This document shows, piece by piece, positions 44,280-52,574 of a stretch of DNA of 64,000 nt (position 1 is the stretch's first letter; each line of letters opens with the position of its first letter). A program made the translations under genes and the position numbers. A model generated the notes under the pieces. It ran no database searches and was not told the DNA's origin. It saw only the letters and a list, made by a program, of their open reading frames with translations. Source of the DNA: Bog-473 sp963821755 (GTDB taxonomy: Bacteria; Actinomycetota; Acidimicrobiia; Acidimicrobiales; RAAP-2); assembly GCA_963821755.1 (NCBI GenBank), contig CAWGEX010000003.1, forward strand, positions 620,001-684,000, read 5' to 3'.

Positions 44280-45789
44280 GAGCCGATCCGATCGGCGGCC
44301 ATGGCCCGGGCCGCCGCCACGGCAACCAGCAGGGCCTGCGCCTTCTGGCCGCACTCCTCGTCCTCGCGCCGCGGGTCGCTGTCGGCCACGATGCCGGCCC
44401 CGGCCTGCACGCTGGCCCGCCCGTCGGGCGAAACCACCATGGTCCGGATGGCGATGGCGGTATCGACGTTGCCCGAGAAGTCCACGTACCCCACGACACC
44501 GCCGTACACCCCGCGCTTGGTCGGCTCCAGCTCGTCGATGATCTGCATCGCCCGCACCTTGGGCGCTCCCGACAGTGTCCCGGCGGGCAAGGTGGCCCGG
44601 AGGACATCGATGGGCCCCTTCCCCTCGGCCAGTTGGCCCGAGACCTGGGATGTGATGTGCATGATGTGGCTGTAGCGCTCGATGATCATGAGCTCGTCCA
44701 CCTTTTCGGTCCCGAATTGCACCACCCGGCCCACATCGTTGCGGGCCAGGTCGACGAGCATGATGTGCTCGGCCAACTCCTTGGGGTCCTCGGCCAGTTC
44801 ACCCTCCAGCAGGCGATCGTGGTGCTCGTTCTCCCCCGGGGGCGCGACCCGGCAATGGGCCGGGAGATCACCACGCCGTCACGCAGGCGCACCATGGGCT
44901 CGGGCGAGGCCCCCACCACGGTCACCTCGGGGAAGCGCAGGAAGTACAGATACGGACTGGGGTTGAGCAGCCGCAGTGAGCGGTAGACATCGAAGGGGTC
45001 GGCCTCGAGCGGCAGGTCGTAGCGCTGGGAGAGCACCACCTGGAAGATGTCGCCGGCCCGAATGTAGTCCTTGGCCGACTCGATCCCGGCCTGGTACTCC
45101 TCGCTGCTCACGGTCCGCGTGGCCTCGGCCGCGGCGATACCCGGCAGCGGCGCCGGCATCATCTCTCCCGCCTCGGTGCGGGCGCAGTCCACGGCCAACT
45201 GGCGCAGACGCCCACAAGCGTCCTCGTAGGCCCGGGCCAGGGTCGACCGGTCCGCCGACTCGGGCACCACCACGTTGTCGATCAGGACGATGCGCTGGCG
45301 CCAATGGTCGAAGGCGGCGAATTGGCCGATCACCACCAGGGCGGCATCGGGATGTCCGAGGTCGTCGGGCGGCACCGCCGGGAGCCGCTCGATCTCGCGC
45401 ACCACGTCGTAGCCGAGATACCCGACCAGTCCCCCGTGCAGCGGCGGCAGTCCGTCCAGCGTCGGCGAGTGGAAGCGGGAGAGGAGATCCTCGATGGCCG
45501 ACAAGATCCCCTGATCCGACGACTCGACCCCCAAGCGGCCGGCGGCGTCCACCGACGTCCCCCGCGCCGTCAGCGTGGCCAAGGGCCGGCGACCGACAAA
45601 CGAGTAGCGGCCCCAGCGCTCGCCGCCTTCGACCGATTCGAACAGGAACCCGTCGTCCTGGCCGACCATGTTGGCGAAGGCCGCCACCGGGGTCAGCGTG
45701 TCGGCGACGACCTCACACCACACCGGGACGATGGCGTGCTCTTTGGCCAGCGTGGCGAATTCGGTCGGATCGGGCTGGAAGCTCAGCAC
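44276..45789 (-). CDS. trpE: Anthranilate synthase component I, interrupted by one frameshift
   Basis: N-terminal half: FESVEGGERWGRYSFVGRRP, LVGYLGYDVVREIERLP, YIRAGDIFQVVLSQRYDLP, VVGASPEPMVRLRDGVVISRPIAGSRPRG. The frame then breaks at a C5G5 run (44833-44842). Adding one base restores GENEHHDRLLEGELAED, HIMLVDLARNDVGRVV and GTLSGAPKVRAMQIIDELEP to the stop at 44276, giving 504 residues, the normal size. Active-site and chorismate residues are all present across the two frames, so a homopolymer sequencing error is most likely. It converts chorismate to anthranilate with TrpG, which is not in the window. 12 bp after hisI. Confidence 0.9.
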
Positions 45790-45801
45790 GGTGAGGTGCT
45801 C

Positions 45802-46218
45802 TCAGTCCGGGCGCGGCACGCCCGGGCCCGAACCGATCGTGCGGTGAAAGCACGACCGCTCCCCGGTGTGACAGGCGCCCCGCCCGTGCTGGTCGACCAG
45901 GACGACGAGGGCGTCGCCGTCACAGTCCACCCGCACTTCCCGCACGTACTGACGGTCGCCCGAGGTCTCGCCCTTCTGCCAGTACTCGTGGCGGGACCGG
46001 CTGTAGAACCACGATCGACCCGACGCCAGGGTGCGGCGCAACGCCTCGGCGTCCATGTAGGCCATGGTGAGGACGGTGCCGTCGCCGGCATCCTGGACGA
46101 TGGCCGGCACCAGCCCATCCATCTTGTCGAAGTCGACCTCGTCCATCAGAGCCTCGTCCACCCGGAGGGCCACACCGTCGGGCACGACACGGTCGGGCGC
46201 CACGCCGTCGACGGTCAC
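45802..46218 (-). CDS. hisI: Phosphoribosyl-AMP cyclohydrolase
   Basis: 138 residues. MDGLVPAIVQDAGDGTVLTMAYMDAEALRRTLASGRSWFYSRSR, then VRVDCDGDALVVLVDQHGRGACHTGERSCF, has the Zn/Mg-binding Cys and Asp set of PRA-CH. It opens the adenine ring in histidine synthesis. The PRA-PH (HisE) domain is absent, so hisE must lie elsewhere. The ATG overlaps the GroES-like stop (ATGA). Confidence 0.94.
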   Translation of the reverse strand: MTVDGVAPDRVVPDGVALRVDEALMDEVDFDKMDGLVPAIVQDAGDGTVLTMAYMDAEALRRTLASGRSWFYSRSRHEYWQKGETSGDRQYVREVRVDCDGDALVVLVDQHGRGACHTGERSCFHRTIGSGPGVPRPD

Positions 46219-46574
46219 AGGTACAGCCCCGTCCCGCTGTCATTCCGCTTCGACGCGATGGCGTGGATGTCCCGCTCGCGCAAGATGACGTACTCCTCCC
46301 CGTGTACCTCCACCTCGAAGCGGTCCTCGGGATTGAAGAGGACGGTGTCGCCCACCTTGACCGACCGTACGTGGGGGCCGACGGCCACCGTCTCGGCCCA
46401 GGTGAGTCGGCGGGAGATCTGGGCCGTGGCCGGGATCAGGATGCCGGCCCGGGAACGACGCTCGCCGTCACTCGATGAGATCTGCACCAGCACACGATCG
46501 AACAGCACGGAAATGGGCTGCTTTTCGTCGGCCTTCGGCTGCTCGCCGGCCTTCTTCGTCGTGGTTGTAGGCAC
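46215..46574 (-). CDS. GroES (Cpn10)-family protein in the his operon
   Basis: About 119 residues from GTG 46574. The beta-barrel ISVLFDRVLVQISSSDGERRSRAGILIPATAQISRRLTWAETVAVGPHVRSVKVGDTVLFNPEDRFEVEVHGEEYVILRERDIHAI follows the Cpn10 pattern with a GIL/P mobile-loop equivalent. No groEL is near. Unlike normal groES it is buried between hisF and hisI, has a charged Thr/Lys-rich N-terminal extension, and ends with an overlap onto hisI. It may be a paralogue recruited to a special role. Confidence 0.8.
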   Translation of the reverse strand: MPTTTTKKAGEQPKADEKQPISVLFDRVLVQISSSDGERRSRAGILIPATAQISRRLTWAETVAVGPHVRSVKVGDTVLFNPEDRFEVEVHGEEYVILRERDIHAIASKRNDSGTGLYL

Positions 46575-46590
46575 CCTCGCACGGTACCGC

Positions 46591-46622
46591 ACCAGGGCCC
46601 GTCCTCAGTTCAGGCCCCTGGT
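46591..46622 (-). other. Hairpin between hisF and the GroES-like gene
   Basis: ACCAGGGCCC and GGCCCCTGGT (46591-46600, 46613-46622) form an imperfect stem with one mismatch, starting at the hisF stop. There is no T-run. It could be an attenuation or RNA-processing site setting the level of the downstream genes. Confidence 0.3.
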
Positions 46623-47392
46623 CAGACGGGTCGAACGTTGACCCCGTGCGACGCCATGTAGGCCTTGGCCTCCGGCAGCGTGAAGGTCCGGCGATGGAAG
46701 ATCGACGCGGCCAACACGGCGTCGGCCCCGCCCACGGTGGCCCCCTCGACCAGGTGTTGCAAAGTCCCCACGCCTCCCGAGGCCACCACCGGTATGCCCA
46801 CCGCATCGACCACGGCCCTGGTCAGGGCCAGATCAAACCCGTGCTTGGTCCCATCTCGGTCCATGCTGGTGAGCAGGATCTCACCGGCCCCGTTGGCGGC
46901 GCATTCGGTGGCCCAGGCCACGGCGTCTCGACCGGTCGGGGTTCGGCCTCCATGGGTGTAGACCTCCCAGCCACCCCCTTCGGGGGCGGGGCGGGACCGG
47001 GCGTCGATGGCCACCACCGCGCACTGCGCGCCGAACTCCTCGGCGATGTCACGGACCAGCGCCGGGCGTTCGACCGCCGCCGTGTTGACCCCCACTTTGT
47101 CGGCCCCCGCCCGGAGCAGTCGCCGGGCGTCGTCGGCCACCCGCACGCCGCCACCGACGGTGAGCGGTATGAACACTTGCTCCGCCGTGCGCGCCACCAC
47201 CGAGACCATGGTGTCCCGCGCGTCGGACGAGGCCGTGATGTCGAGGAAGGTCAACTCGTCCGCGCCTTCGGCGTCGTATCGAGCCGCCAGTTCAACCGGG
47301 TCGCCCTCGTCGGTGAGGTCGACGAACTGGACGCCCTTGACCACCCGACCGTCGGTGACATCGAGACACGGGATCAGGCGGACGGTGCGCAT
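46622..47392 (-). CDS. hisF: Imidazole glycerol phosphate synthase cyclase subunit
   Basis: 256 residues. RLIPCLDVTDGRVVKGVQFVDLTDEGDPVELAARYDAEGADELTFLDI is the canonical HisF start with the catalytic Asp. The late phosphate site is VASGGVGTLQHLVEGATVGGADAVLAASIFH, with the second Asp in LLTSMDRDGT. It uses ammonia from HisH to make IGP and AICAR. The start lies 19 bp inside the end of hisA. Confidence 0.96.
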   Translation of the reverse strand: MRTVRLIPCLDVTDGRVVKGVQFVDLTDEGDPVELAARYDAEGADELTFLDITASSDARDTMVSVVARTAEQVFIPLTVGGGVRVADDARRLLRAGADKVGVNTAAVERPALVRDIAEEFGAQCAVVAIDARSRPAPEGGGWEVYTHGGRTPTGRDAVAWATECAANGAGEILLTSMDRDGTKHGFDLALTRAVVDAVGIPVVASGGVGTLQHLVEGATVGGADAVLAASIFHRRTFTLPEAKAYMASHGVNVRPV

Positions 47393-48123
47393 GCGGCCAG
47401 AGCCTCCTCCACGTTGAAGCGCCCCTCGACCAGAGCCTTGCCCACGATGACGCCGGCCAACGGCAATCCCGCCAGCGCCCGCAGATCGTCCAGGCTGGCC
47501 ACGCCGCCCGAGGCCACCACCGGCAGCGCTGTCCGCTCGAGCAGGTGGCCCAGACCGGACAGGTCAGGCCCCTCGAGCATGCCGTCGCGCGCGATGGAGG
47601 TCGCCACGACGGCGGCGACGGGCTCGCCCGCCCACAGCGACAGCAGTTCGTCCAACGGCCGCGCCCCGCGTGCACCCTCGGTCCATCCGTGACCGAGCGC
47701 CCGAGATACGCCGTCCTCCCCCACCACGTAGTCCAGCCCCACGGCCACCCGCCCCGGCCAGCGGCGGGCGCAGCTGGTGGCGAACGCCGGATCCTCCAAC
47801 GCCGCGGTACCAAGGACCACGCGGTCGACGCCTACGGCGAACACGCTTTCCAGGTCCTCGGGACGGCGGATCCCACCGCCGGTCTGCACCTTGGCCTTCC
47901 CGTCCGCCAGCTTGACCATCCGGGCCAGCGTCGCTCGTTCGTGGGGCACGCCGGTGCGGGCGGCACTCAGGTCCACCACGTGCAGCCACGGTGCGCCGGC
48001 GGCCACGAAGGACGCCGCCAACACGAGCGGATCGCCGTAGTCCACCTGGCGGGCGAAGTCTCCCTGGGTCAGCCGGACCGCGGCGCCGTCGCGCAGGTCG
48101 ACGGCTGGATACAGCTCCATCAC
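47374..48123 (-). CDS. hisA: Phosphoribosylformimino-AICAR isomerase
   Basis: 249 residues. The start is MELYPAVDLRDGAAVRLTQGDF with the catalytic Asp. The halves repeat GGGIRRPEDLESVFAVGVDRVVLGTAAL and VASGGVASLDDLRALAGLPLAGVIVGKAL, the late catalytic Asp lying in ATSIARDGMLEGPDL. In many actinobacteria this gene (priA) also does the TrpF reaction. Here trpF is separately encoded, so monofunctionality is likely but unproven. 33 bp after hisH. Confidence 0.93.
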   Translation of the reverse strand: MMELYPAVDLRDGAAVRLTQGDFARQVDYGDPLVLAASFVAAGAPWLHVVDLSAARTGVPHERATLARMVKLADGKAKVQTGGGIRRPEDLESVFAVGVDRVVLGTAALEDPAFATSCARRWPGRVAVGLDYVVGEDGVSRALGHGWTEGARGARPLDELLSLWAGEPVAAVVATSIARDGMLEGPDLSGLGHLLERTALPVVASGGVASLDDLRALAGLPLAGVIVGKALVEGRFNVEEALAACAPSA

Positions 48124-48156
48124 GGCTCCATCACCGGTCCGTCACGCCCGTCCCGA

Positions 48157-48816
48157 TCACGCCGCCAGGGCGACGAAGTTGGCCAACATGGCCAGTCCGC
48201 TTCGTCCGGACTTCTCCGGGTGGAACTGGGCGCCCCACACGTTGTCCCGGACCACCACCGCGGCCACCGGGCCGCCGTAGTCGCAGACGGCAACCGTCTC
48301 GGGGCCGATGGGCGGCGCATAGGAGTGCACGAAGTAGACCCAGGGCTTCTCCCCCAGGCCACGCAGGGGACCCACCGGCTGGGCGCCATTGCCTTCGTCG
48401 GCTCGGACGCCGGCGCAGCCATCGGCGGGGCCCCGGCACGGCGTCAACTGGTTCCATTGCATCTGCGGGTGTTTCTCACCGGCGGGCAGCAACGCCACCG
48501 TGCCGGGGAACACGCCGAGGCCGGCGACACCCGGGTTCTCCTCGGACCCGGCGTACAGGAGCTGGAAGCCGATACACACGCCGAAAAAGGGCACGCCCGC
48601 CCCCAGGGCGGCCCGGGCGACCGGCTCCAGGCCACTCTCGCCCAGGGCGCGGGCGCAAGCGCCGAACGCACCAACCCCGGGCAACACGACGGCATCGGCC
48701 GCCTCGACCTCGGCCGGATCAGTGACGAGGTGGGCCGCCGCGCCGACGTGCTGCAGCGCCTTCTCGGCCGACCGCAAATTGCCGATCCCGTAATCGAGCA
48801 CGGCGATCTTGATCAC
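48157..48816 (-). CDS. hisH: Imidazole glycerol phosphate synthase glutaminase subunit
   Basis: 219 residues, class I glutamine amidotransferase. The nucleophile Cys is in FFGVCIGFQLLYAGSEE, His and Glu are in AQFHPEKSGRSG, and the oxyanion strand is VLPGVGAFGACARAL. GVCIGFQ replaces the usual GICLGMQ, a conservative change. GTG 48816 overlaps the hisB stop. It delivers ammonia to HisF. Confidence 0.94.
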   Translation of the reverse strand: MIKIAVLDYGIGNLRSAEKALQHVGAAAHLVTDPAEVEAADAVVLPGVGAFGACARALGESGLEPVARAALGAGVPFFGVCIGFQLLYAGSEENPGVAGLGVFPGTVALLPAGEKHPQMQWNQLTPCRGPADGCAGVRADEGNGAQPVGPLRGLGEKPWVYFVHSYAPPIGPETVAVCDYGGPVAAVVVRDNVWGAQFHPEKSGRSGLAMLANFVALAA

Positions 48817-49436
48817 AAACTCCCCTTGGTCGAAGGGATCCCTCCGCCCTCGATCCGCACCGCGTCACGCAGCGACCGGGCCACGCCCTTGAAGCTGGCC
48901 TCGAGTATGTGGTGGGTGTTCTTGCCCTGGCGCCGGTGGATGTGCAGGGTGAGATTCCCCGCCGTGGCAAAGGCGCGCCAGAACTCCTCGGCCAACTGGG
49001 GGTCGAACGGGGGCGTGCCGAGGCCAGCCGTGTCGGGGGCGAAGTCGAGCCCGTAGGCCAGGAACGGGCGGCCAGAGAGGTCGAGGGCCACCTCAACCAG
49101 CGCCTCATCGAGCGGCAACAGCATCGAGGCGAAGCGCCGGATGCCGCGCTTGTCGCCCAGGGCCTCGGCCAGACAGCCTCCGAGCACGATCCCGACGTCT
49201 TCGACCGTGTGGTGGGCGTCCACCTGCAGATCCCCCCGGGCGTGCAGGACCAGGTCGAACGAGGCATGGCGGCCCAACTGCTCGACCATGTGATCGAAGA
49301 ACGGGAGCCCAGTGTGGACGTCGACCACACCCGTGCCATCGACCCTCAGCGCGGCCTCGACTGTGGTCTCCTTGGTCGCTCGTTGGCTGGTGGCGCGGCG
49401 GTCGGGTGCCTCCGACAGGGCATCAGTGGTGGTCAC
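48813..49436 (-). CDS. hisB: Imidazoleglycerol-phosphate dehydratase
   Basis: 207 residues with Mn-binding His motifs DHMVEQLGRHASFDL, DAHHTVEDVGIVLG and NTHHILEASFKGVARSL. A monofunctional IGPD without the HAD phosphatase domain. The GTG start at 49436 lies five bases after AAGGAG, within the second copy of a 17-bp duplication that also carries the hisC stop. An N-terminal extension of about 20 residues is polar. Confidence 0.95.
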   Translation of the reverse strand: MTTTDALSEAPDRRATSQRATKETTVEAALRVDGTGVVDVHTGLPFFDHMVEQLGRHASFDLVLHARGDLQVDAHHTVEDVGIVLGGCLAEALGDKRGIRRFASMLLPLDEALVEVALDLSGRPFLAYGLDFAPDTAGLGTPPFDPQLAEEFWRAFATAGNLTLHIHRRQGKNTHHILEASFKGVARSLRDAVRIEGGGIPSTKGSL

Positions 49437-49464
49437 AACGACTCCTTGGTCACAACAACTCCTT
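49431..49464. repeat. 17-bp tandem duplication at the hisC/hisB junction
   Basis: GGTCACAACGACTCCTT (49431-49447) and GGTCACAACAACTCCTT (49448-49464) differ at one position. On the minus strand each copy reads AAGGAG(T)(C/T)GTTGTGACC. The first copy holds the hisC TGA; the second holds the hisB ribosome binding site and GTG. Confidence 0.85.
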
Positions 49465-50544
49465 CAATGCGGTCAGAAACCGGTCGTTCTCGTCAGGCCG
49501 CCCGATGGTGACACGCAGGCAGCCCTCCAGGCCGTCCCAACTGGAGCAGTTGCGGATGAGCACCGAGCGGTCGAGCAGGCCGTGCCAGACCTTGTCCCCA
49601 CTCTGGCCCAGGGGACGGAAGAGGATGAAGTTGGCTTCGGAGGGCCAGCTTTCAACCGGCAGGTCACCCAGGGCGGCCGCCACCCGGCCCCGCTCCTCGG
49701 CGATGAGCGCCACCCGCGTCTCCATCTCGTCCACGTAGCGCAGGGCCAGCAATCCAGCCAGCTGCGTCTGGGCCGAGAGGTGGTACGGCAGGACGACGGC
49801 CTCGCAGGCGGAGACCACGGCAGGGTCGGCCACCAGGTAGCCCAGGCGGGCGCCGGCCATGGCCCAGGTCTTGGAGAAGGTGCGGGTGACCACCAGTCCG
49901 GGGTGGCCCGGCGCTGGGTCCGGCGTCGGCGTCGGTGTCGGCCCCCGCAAGCTGAGGGCGCTCCAGCTGGCGAACTGGCCGTACGCCTCATCGACGATGA
50001 CCAGACCCGGCGCCGCGGCCAGCACCGCCTCGACGGTGGCTTTGGGCTCGACCCGCCCCGTGGGGTTGTTGGGCGAGCAGAGGAAGGTGATGTCGGGCTG
50101 CTCCCGCGCCAGGAGGGACGCGGCCACGGTCGGGTCGATGCGAAAGTCCTCGGTGCGGTGGCCTTCGATCACCCTGGTGCCGGTCAGCCGGCTGATGTGC
50201 GAGTGCAGCGCGTAGGTCGGCTCGAAGACGCCGGCGCTCCGTCCGGGCCCTCCGTAGGCCAGCAGCAGGCACTGCAGCACCTCGTTGGACCCATTGGCGC
50301 AGAAGACCTCTTCGGGTGCCACGCCGTGCAGGCCGGCAATGGCGGTCCGCAACGCCGTGGCCGGTCGGTCGGGGTAGCGGTTGAAGGCCAGGTGGCCCAG
50401 TGCGGCCAGCAGGTCCTCGCTCCACTTCTCCGGTGGCGGGAACGGGGACTCATTGGTGTTGAGCCGCACCTCGGCCTCGACCTGAGGCGAGTGGTAGCCC
50501 GCGGAGAGCTGGAGATCGGGACGGATGCTCGGTATCGAGCTCAC
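49450..50544 (-). CDS. hisC: Histidinol-phosphate aminotransferase
   Basis: 364 residues, fold type I PLP enzyme. The PLP Lys is in TRTFSKTWAMAGARLGY, IVDEAYGQFASW holds the cofactor Asp/Tyr, and LNTNESPFPPP and CSPNNPTGRV match HisC. The start ATG overlaps the hisD stop by four bases. It makes histidinol phosphate from imidazole acetol phosphate. A Pro/Thr repeat (PTPTPDPAP) in the middle is an unusual loop insertion. Confidence 0.95.
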   Translation of the reverse strand: MSSIPSIRPDLQLSAGYHSPQVEAEVRLNTNESPFPPPEKWSEDLLAALGHLAFNRYPDRPATALRTAIAGLHGVAPEEVFCANGSNEVLQCLLLAYGGPGRSAGVFEPTYALHSHISRLTGTRVIEGHRTEDFRIDPTVAASLLAREQPDITFLCSPNNPTGRVEPKATVEAVLAAAPGLVIVDEAYGQFASWSALSLRGPTPTPTPDPAPGHPGLVVTRTFSKTWAMAGARLGYLVADPAVVSACEAVVLPYHLSAQTQLAGLLALRYVDEMETRVALIAEERGRVAAALGDLPVESWPSEANFILFRPLGQSGDKVWHGLLDRSVLIRNCSSWDGLEGCLRVTIGRPDENDRFLTALKELL

Positions 50545-51923
50545 TGGTCCGCCCGGTCGGTCGCGGTTTGGTCCGAGGCAGGCCTATCCGAGGAGGCAGG
50601 CCGATCCGTGGCAGGCCGGTCCAAGGCAGACAGTCGGCGCCGGACCGAGTCGGCGTGAGCCGGCAGCCCCTCGACGTCGGCCAGGGTGATGACCGGCGGG
50701 CCCAGGACCCGCAGGGCATCAGGGGTCACGCTCACCACATGGATGTGGCGACGGAAGTCGTCCGCCCGCAGCGCCGAGGAGAACCGGGCGGTGCGGTTGG
50801 TCGGCAGCACGTGGTTGGGGCCGGCGACGTAGTCGCCCAGGCTGGCCGGCGCCCACGGTCCGATGAACACGGCGCCGGCGTTCTCTACCTGCTCCACCAG
50901 CGCGGGCGCCTCGTCGTCGGGCACCATGAGCTGGAGGTGCTCGGGCGAGATGGTGTTGGCCACCGCCATGGCGGTCGCGGGATCGGTGACCAGGCAGGCG
51001 ATGCCGGCCGACTCCAGGGTGGATTCGAGGTCGGCCCGCCGGGGTGAGGCCGCCACGATGCGGTCGACTTCGGAGCTGACCGCGGTGAGCACATCCTCGT
51101 CCCACGTCACCAGCCAGGCCAGGCCGTCGGGACCGTGCTCCGCTTGGACCACCAGGTCGATGGCGGCGAACTCGGGGGGTGCATCGGGGCCCGCCACCAC
51201 CACGATCTCCGAAGGCCCGGCGAAGGCCGAGGCCACCCCGACCACCCCGCTGACCTGACGCTTGGCCTCCGCCACGTAGGCGTTGCCCGGGCCGGCGATC
51301 ACGTCGACCCGGGGCACGGTGGCGGTGCCGAAGGCCATGGCGGCGATGGCCTGGGCCCCGCCGATGCGGTACACCTCGGTGATGCCGGCGACGGCGGCGG
51401 CGGCCAGGGTGGCGTCATCGACCCGACCGTTGGCCGCCGGCGGGACGCAGAGCACGATGTCCTCGACGCCGGCGACGCGGGCGGGGGCGGCGCACATAAG
51501 GACGGTGGAGGGGTATCGAGCCCGGCCGCCCGGCGCGTACAGGCCGGCCCGTCGCACGGGGCGAGCCAGGTGGTCCACCGTCACCCCACCGGAATGGAAC
51601 GGGCCCGGCGGTGTCCCTTCGTGAGCGTGAAAAGACTCGATGCGCTCGTAGGACAACTCGAGGGCATCCTTGACCTCATAGGGCACCCGCGAGCGCGCCG
51701 TCATCACTTCGTCCGGCGGGACGCGGAGGTCGGCGGCGTCGGCGACCGCCAACTGGTCGAAGGCGGCGGCGTACTCGATGATGGCCTCGTCACCTCGTTG
51801 GCGCACCTGGCCGAGCACCTCGGCCACGGCGTCATGGACGTCGGAACCCGGATCGTGGGGGCGCGGCAGGACCTGTTCGAGGGGCGACGTGTTGCCGCGT
51901 AGGTCGAGCAGGCGAAGAGGCAT
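50541..51923 (-). CDS. hisD: Histidinol dehydrogenase
   Basis: 460 residues. Core: VAGPGNAYVAEAKRQVSG, VAGPSEIVVVAG, Zn ligands Gln/His in VQAEHGPDGLAW, and PTNRTARFSSALRADDF, HIHVVSV. It does the last two steps of histidine synthesis. The C-terminal 27 residues are a low-complexity (T/S)DRPA repeat (RPATDRPASSDRPASDQTA) encoded by degenerate repeats at about 50560-50640, absent from typical HisD. First gene of the his-trpE run. Confidence 0.96.
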   Translation of the reverse strand: MPLRLLDLRGNTSPLEQVLPRPHDPGSDVHDAVAEVLGQVRQRGDEAIIEYAAAFDQLAVADAADLRVPPDEVMTARSRVPYEVKDALELSYERIESFHAHEGTPPGPFHSGGVTVDHLARPVRRAGLYAPGGRARYPSTVLMCAAPARVAGVEDIVLCVPPAANGRVDDATLAAAAVAGITEVYRIGGAQAIAAMAFGTATVPRVDVIAGPGNAYVAEAKRQVSGVVGVASAFAGPSEIVVVAGPDAPPEFAAIDLVVQAEHGPDGLAWLVTWDEDVLTAVSSEVDRIVAASPRRADLESTLESAGIACLVTDPATAMAVANTISPEHLQLMVPDDEAPALVEQVENAGAVFIGPWAPASLGDYVAGPNHVLPTNRTARFSSALRADDFRRHIHVVSVTPDALRVLGPPVITLADVEGLPAHADSVRRRLSALDRPATDRPASSDRPASDQTATDRADQ

Positions 51924-51996
51924 GAGGTCACAAGGCTACCGGGGCCTCTGGCGGCCGCCGTCCCCGGCGAGCTCCGGCATGGGTCATCATCGGGGG

Positions 51997-52182
51997 ATGA
52001 CATCAGCAGCCGAGATCTCGTCCTTGACTTCCACCCTGCAGGAGTTGAACGAACGGGTGACCGCCATGGCCGAAGCGGCGCAGGGTCACGGTAACGAGGA
52101 CATGGCCCACGAGCTGTTCGCGGTGGAGCGCGCCCTGGGCGGGGCGCTGCGGCGACTCCGGCGGTTCGCTCAGACGGCGTAG
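51997..52182 (+). CDS. Small helical protein of unknown function
   Basis: 61 residues, ATG 51997 preceded by a CGGGGG stretch. It reads EISSLTSTLQELNERVTAMAEAAQGHGNEDMAHELFAVERALGGALRRLRRF, two amphipathic helices of coiled-coil character. Divergent from hisD with a 73-bp gap. It overlaps the 3' end of the PIN gene tail-to-tail by 13 bases. Family not recognised. Confidence 0.5.
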   Translation: MTSAAEISSLTSTLQELNERVTAMAEAAQGHGNEDMAHELFAVERALGGALRRLRRFAQTA

Positions 52183-52574
52183 AGCACCAGCTCGTGCCCG
52201 AGCTGGGTGGCGGCATTGCGCAGGGCGGCCTGGCGCTGCGCGACAACAGCGCAGTTGCGCCGATCGGCCAGCTCGATGACCGCCATCACGGCCAACTCCG
52301 AGGTGTCGCAGCGCACCGCCAGCTCACCCGAGCGTCGGGCCGCCTCGCTGGTGAACGGCTCCACCTCGGTCCCGTCGAGCAGCTCCACGATTCGGTCGCT
52401 GCGGGCTTCGGTCCGGAATCCCTCGGCCACCGCCACCGCCGGGATCAGCGGCACGATCCCATTGGAAAGCGCGGCTCGATGCAACGCCCACATCATCCGG
52501 TCACCCCTGGCCGCCGCGTGCAGGGCGCCGACCCCGTAGACGAGGCCTTCCCGCCGTGGCGGGTTCATGTTCAT
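52170..52574 (-). CDS. PIN-domain-like toxin
   Basis: 134 residues. LIPAVAVAEGFRTEARSDRIVELLDGTEVEPFTSEAARRSGELA, then LAVMAVIELADRRNCAVVAQ, follows the VapC/PIN order, with acidic residues at the expected AE and E/D positions. The first N-terminal Asp seems replaced by Gly-Val-Gly (YGVGALHAAARGD), so catalytic competence is uncertain. The start overlaps the antitoxin stop by four bases. Confidence 0.6.
   Translation of the reverse strand: MNMNPPRREGLVYGVGALHAAARGDRMMWALHRAALSNGIVPLIPAVAVAEGFRTEARSDRIVELLDGTEVEPFTSEAARRSGELAVRCDTSELAVMAVIELADRRNCAVVAQRQAALRNAATQLGHELVLYAV

Noticed and set aside
45304..46641. 445-residue plus-strand frame over hisI, groES-like and trpE
   Set aside because: Antisense shadow of well-supported genes.
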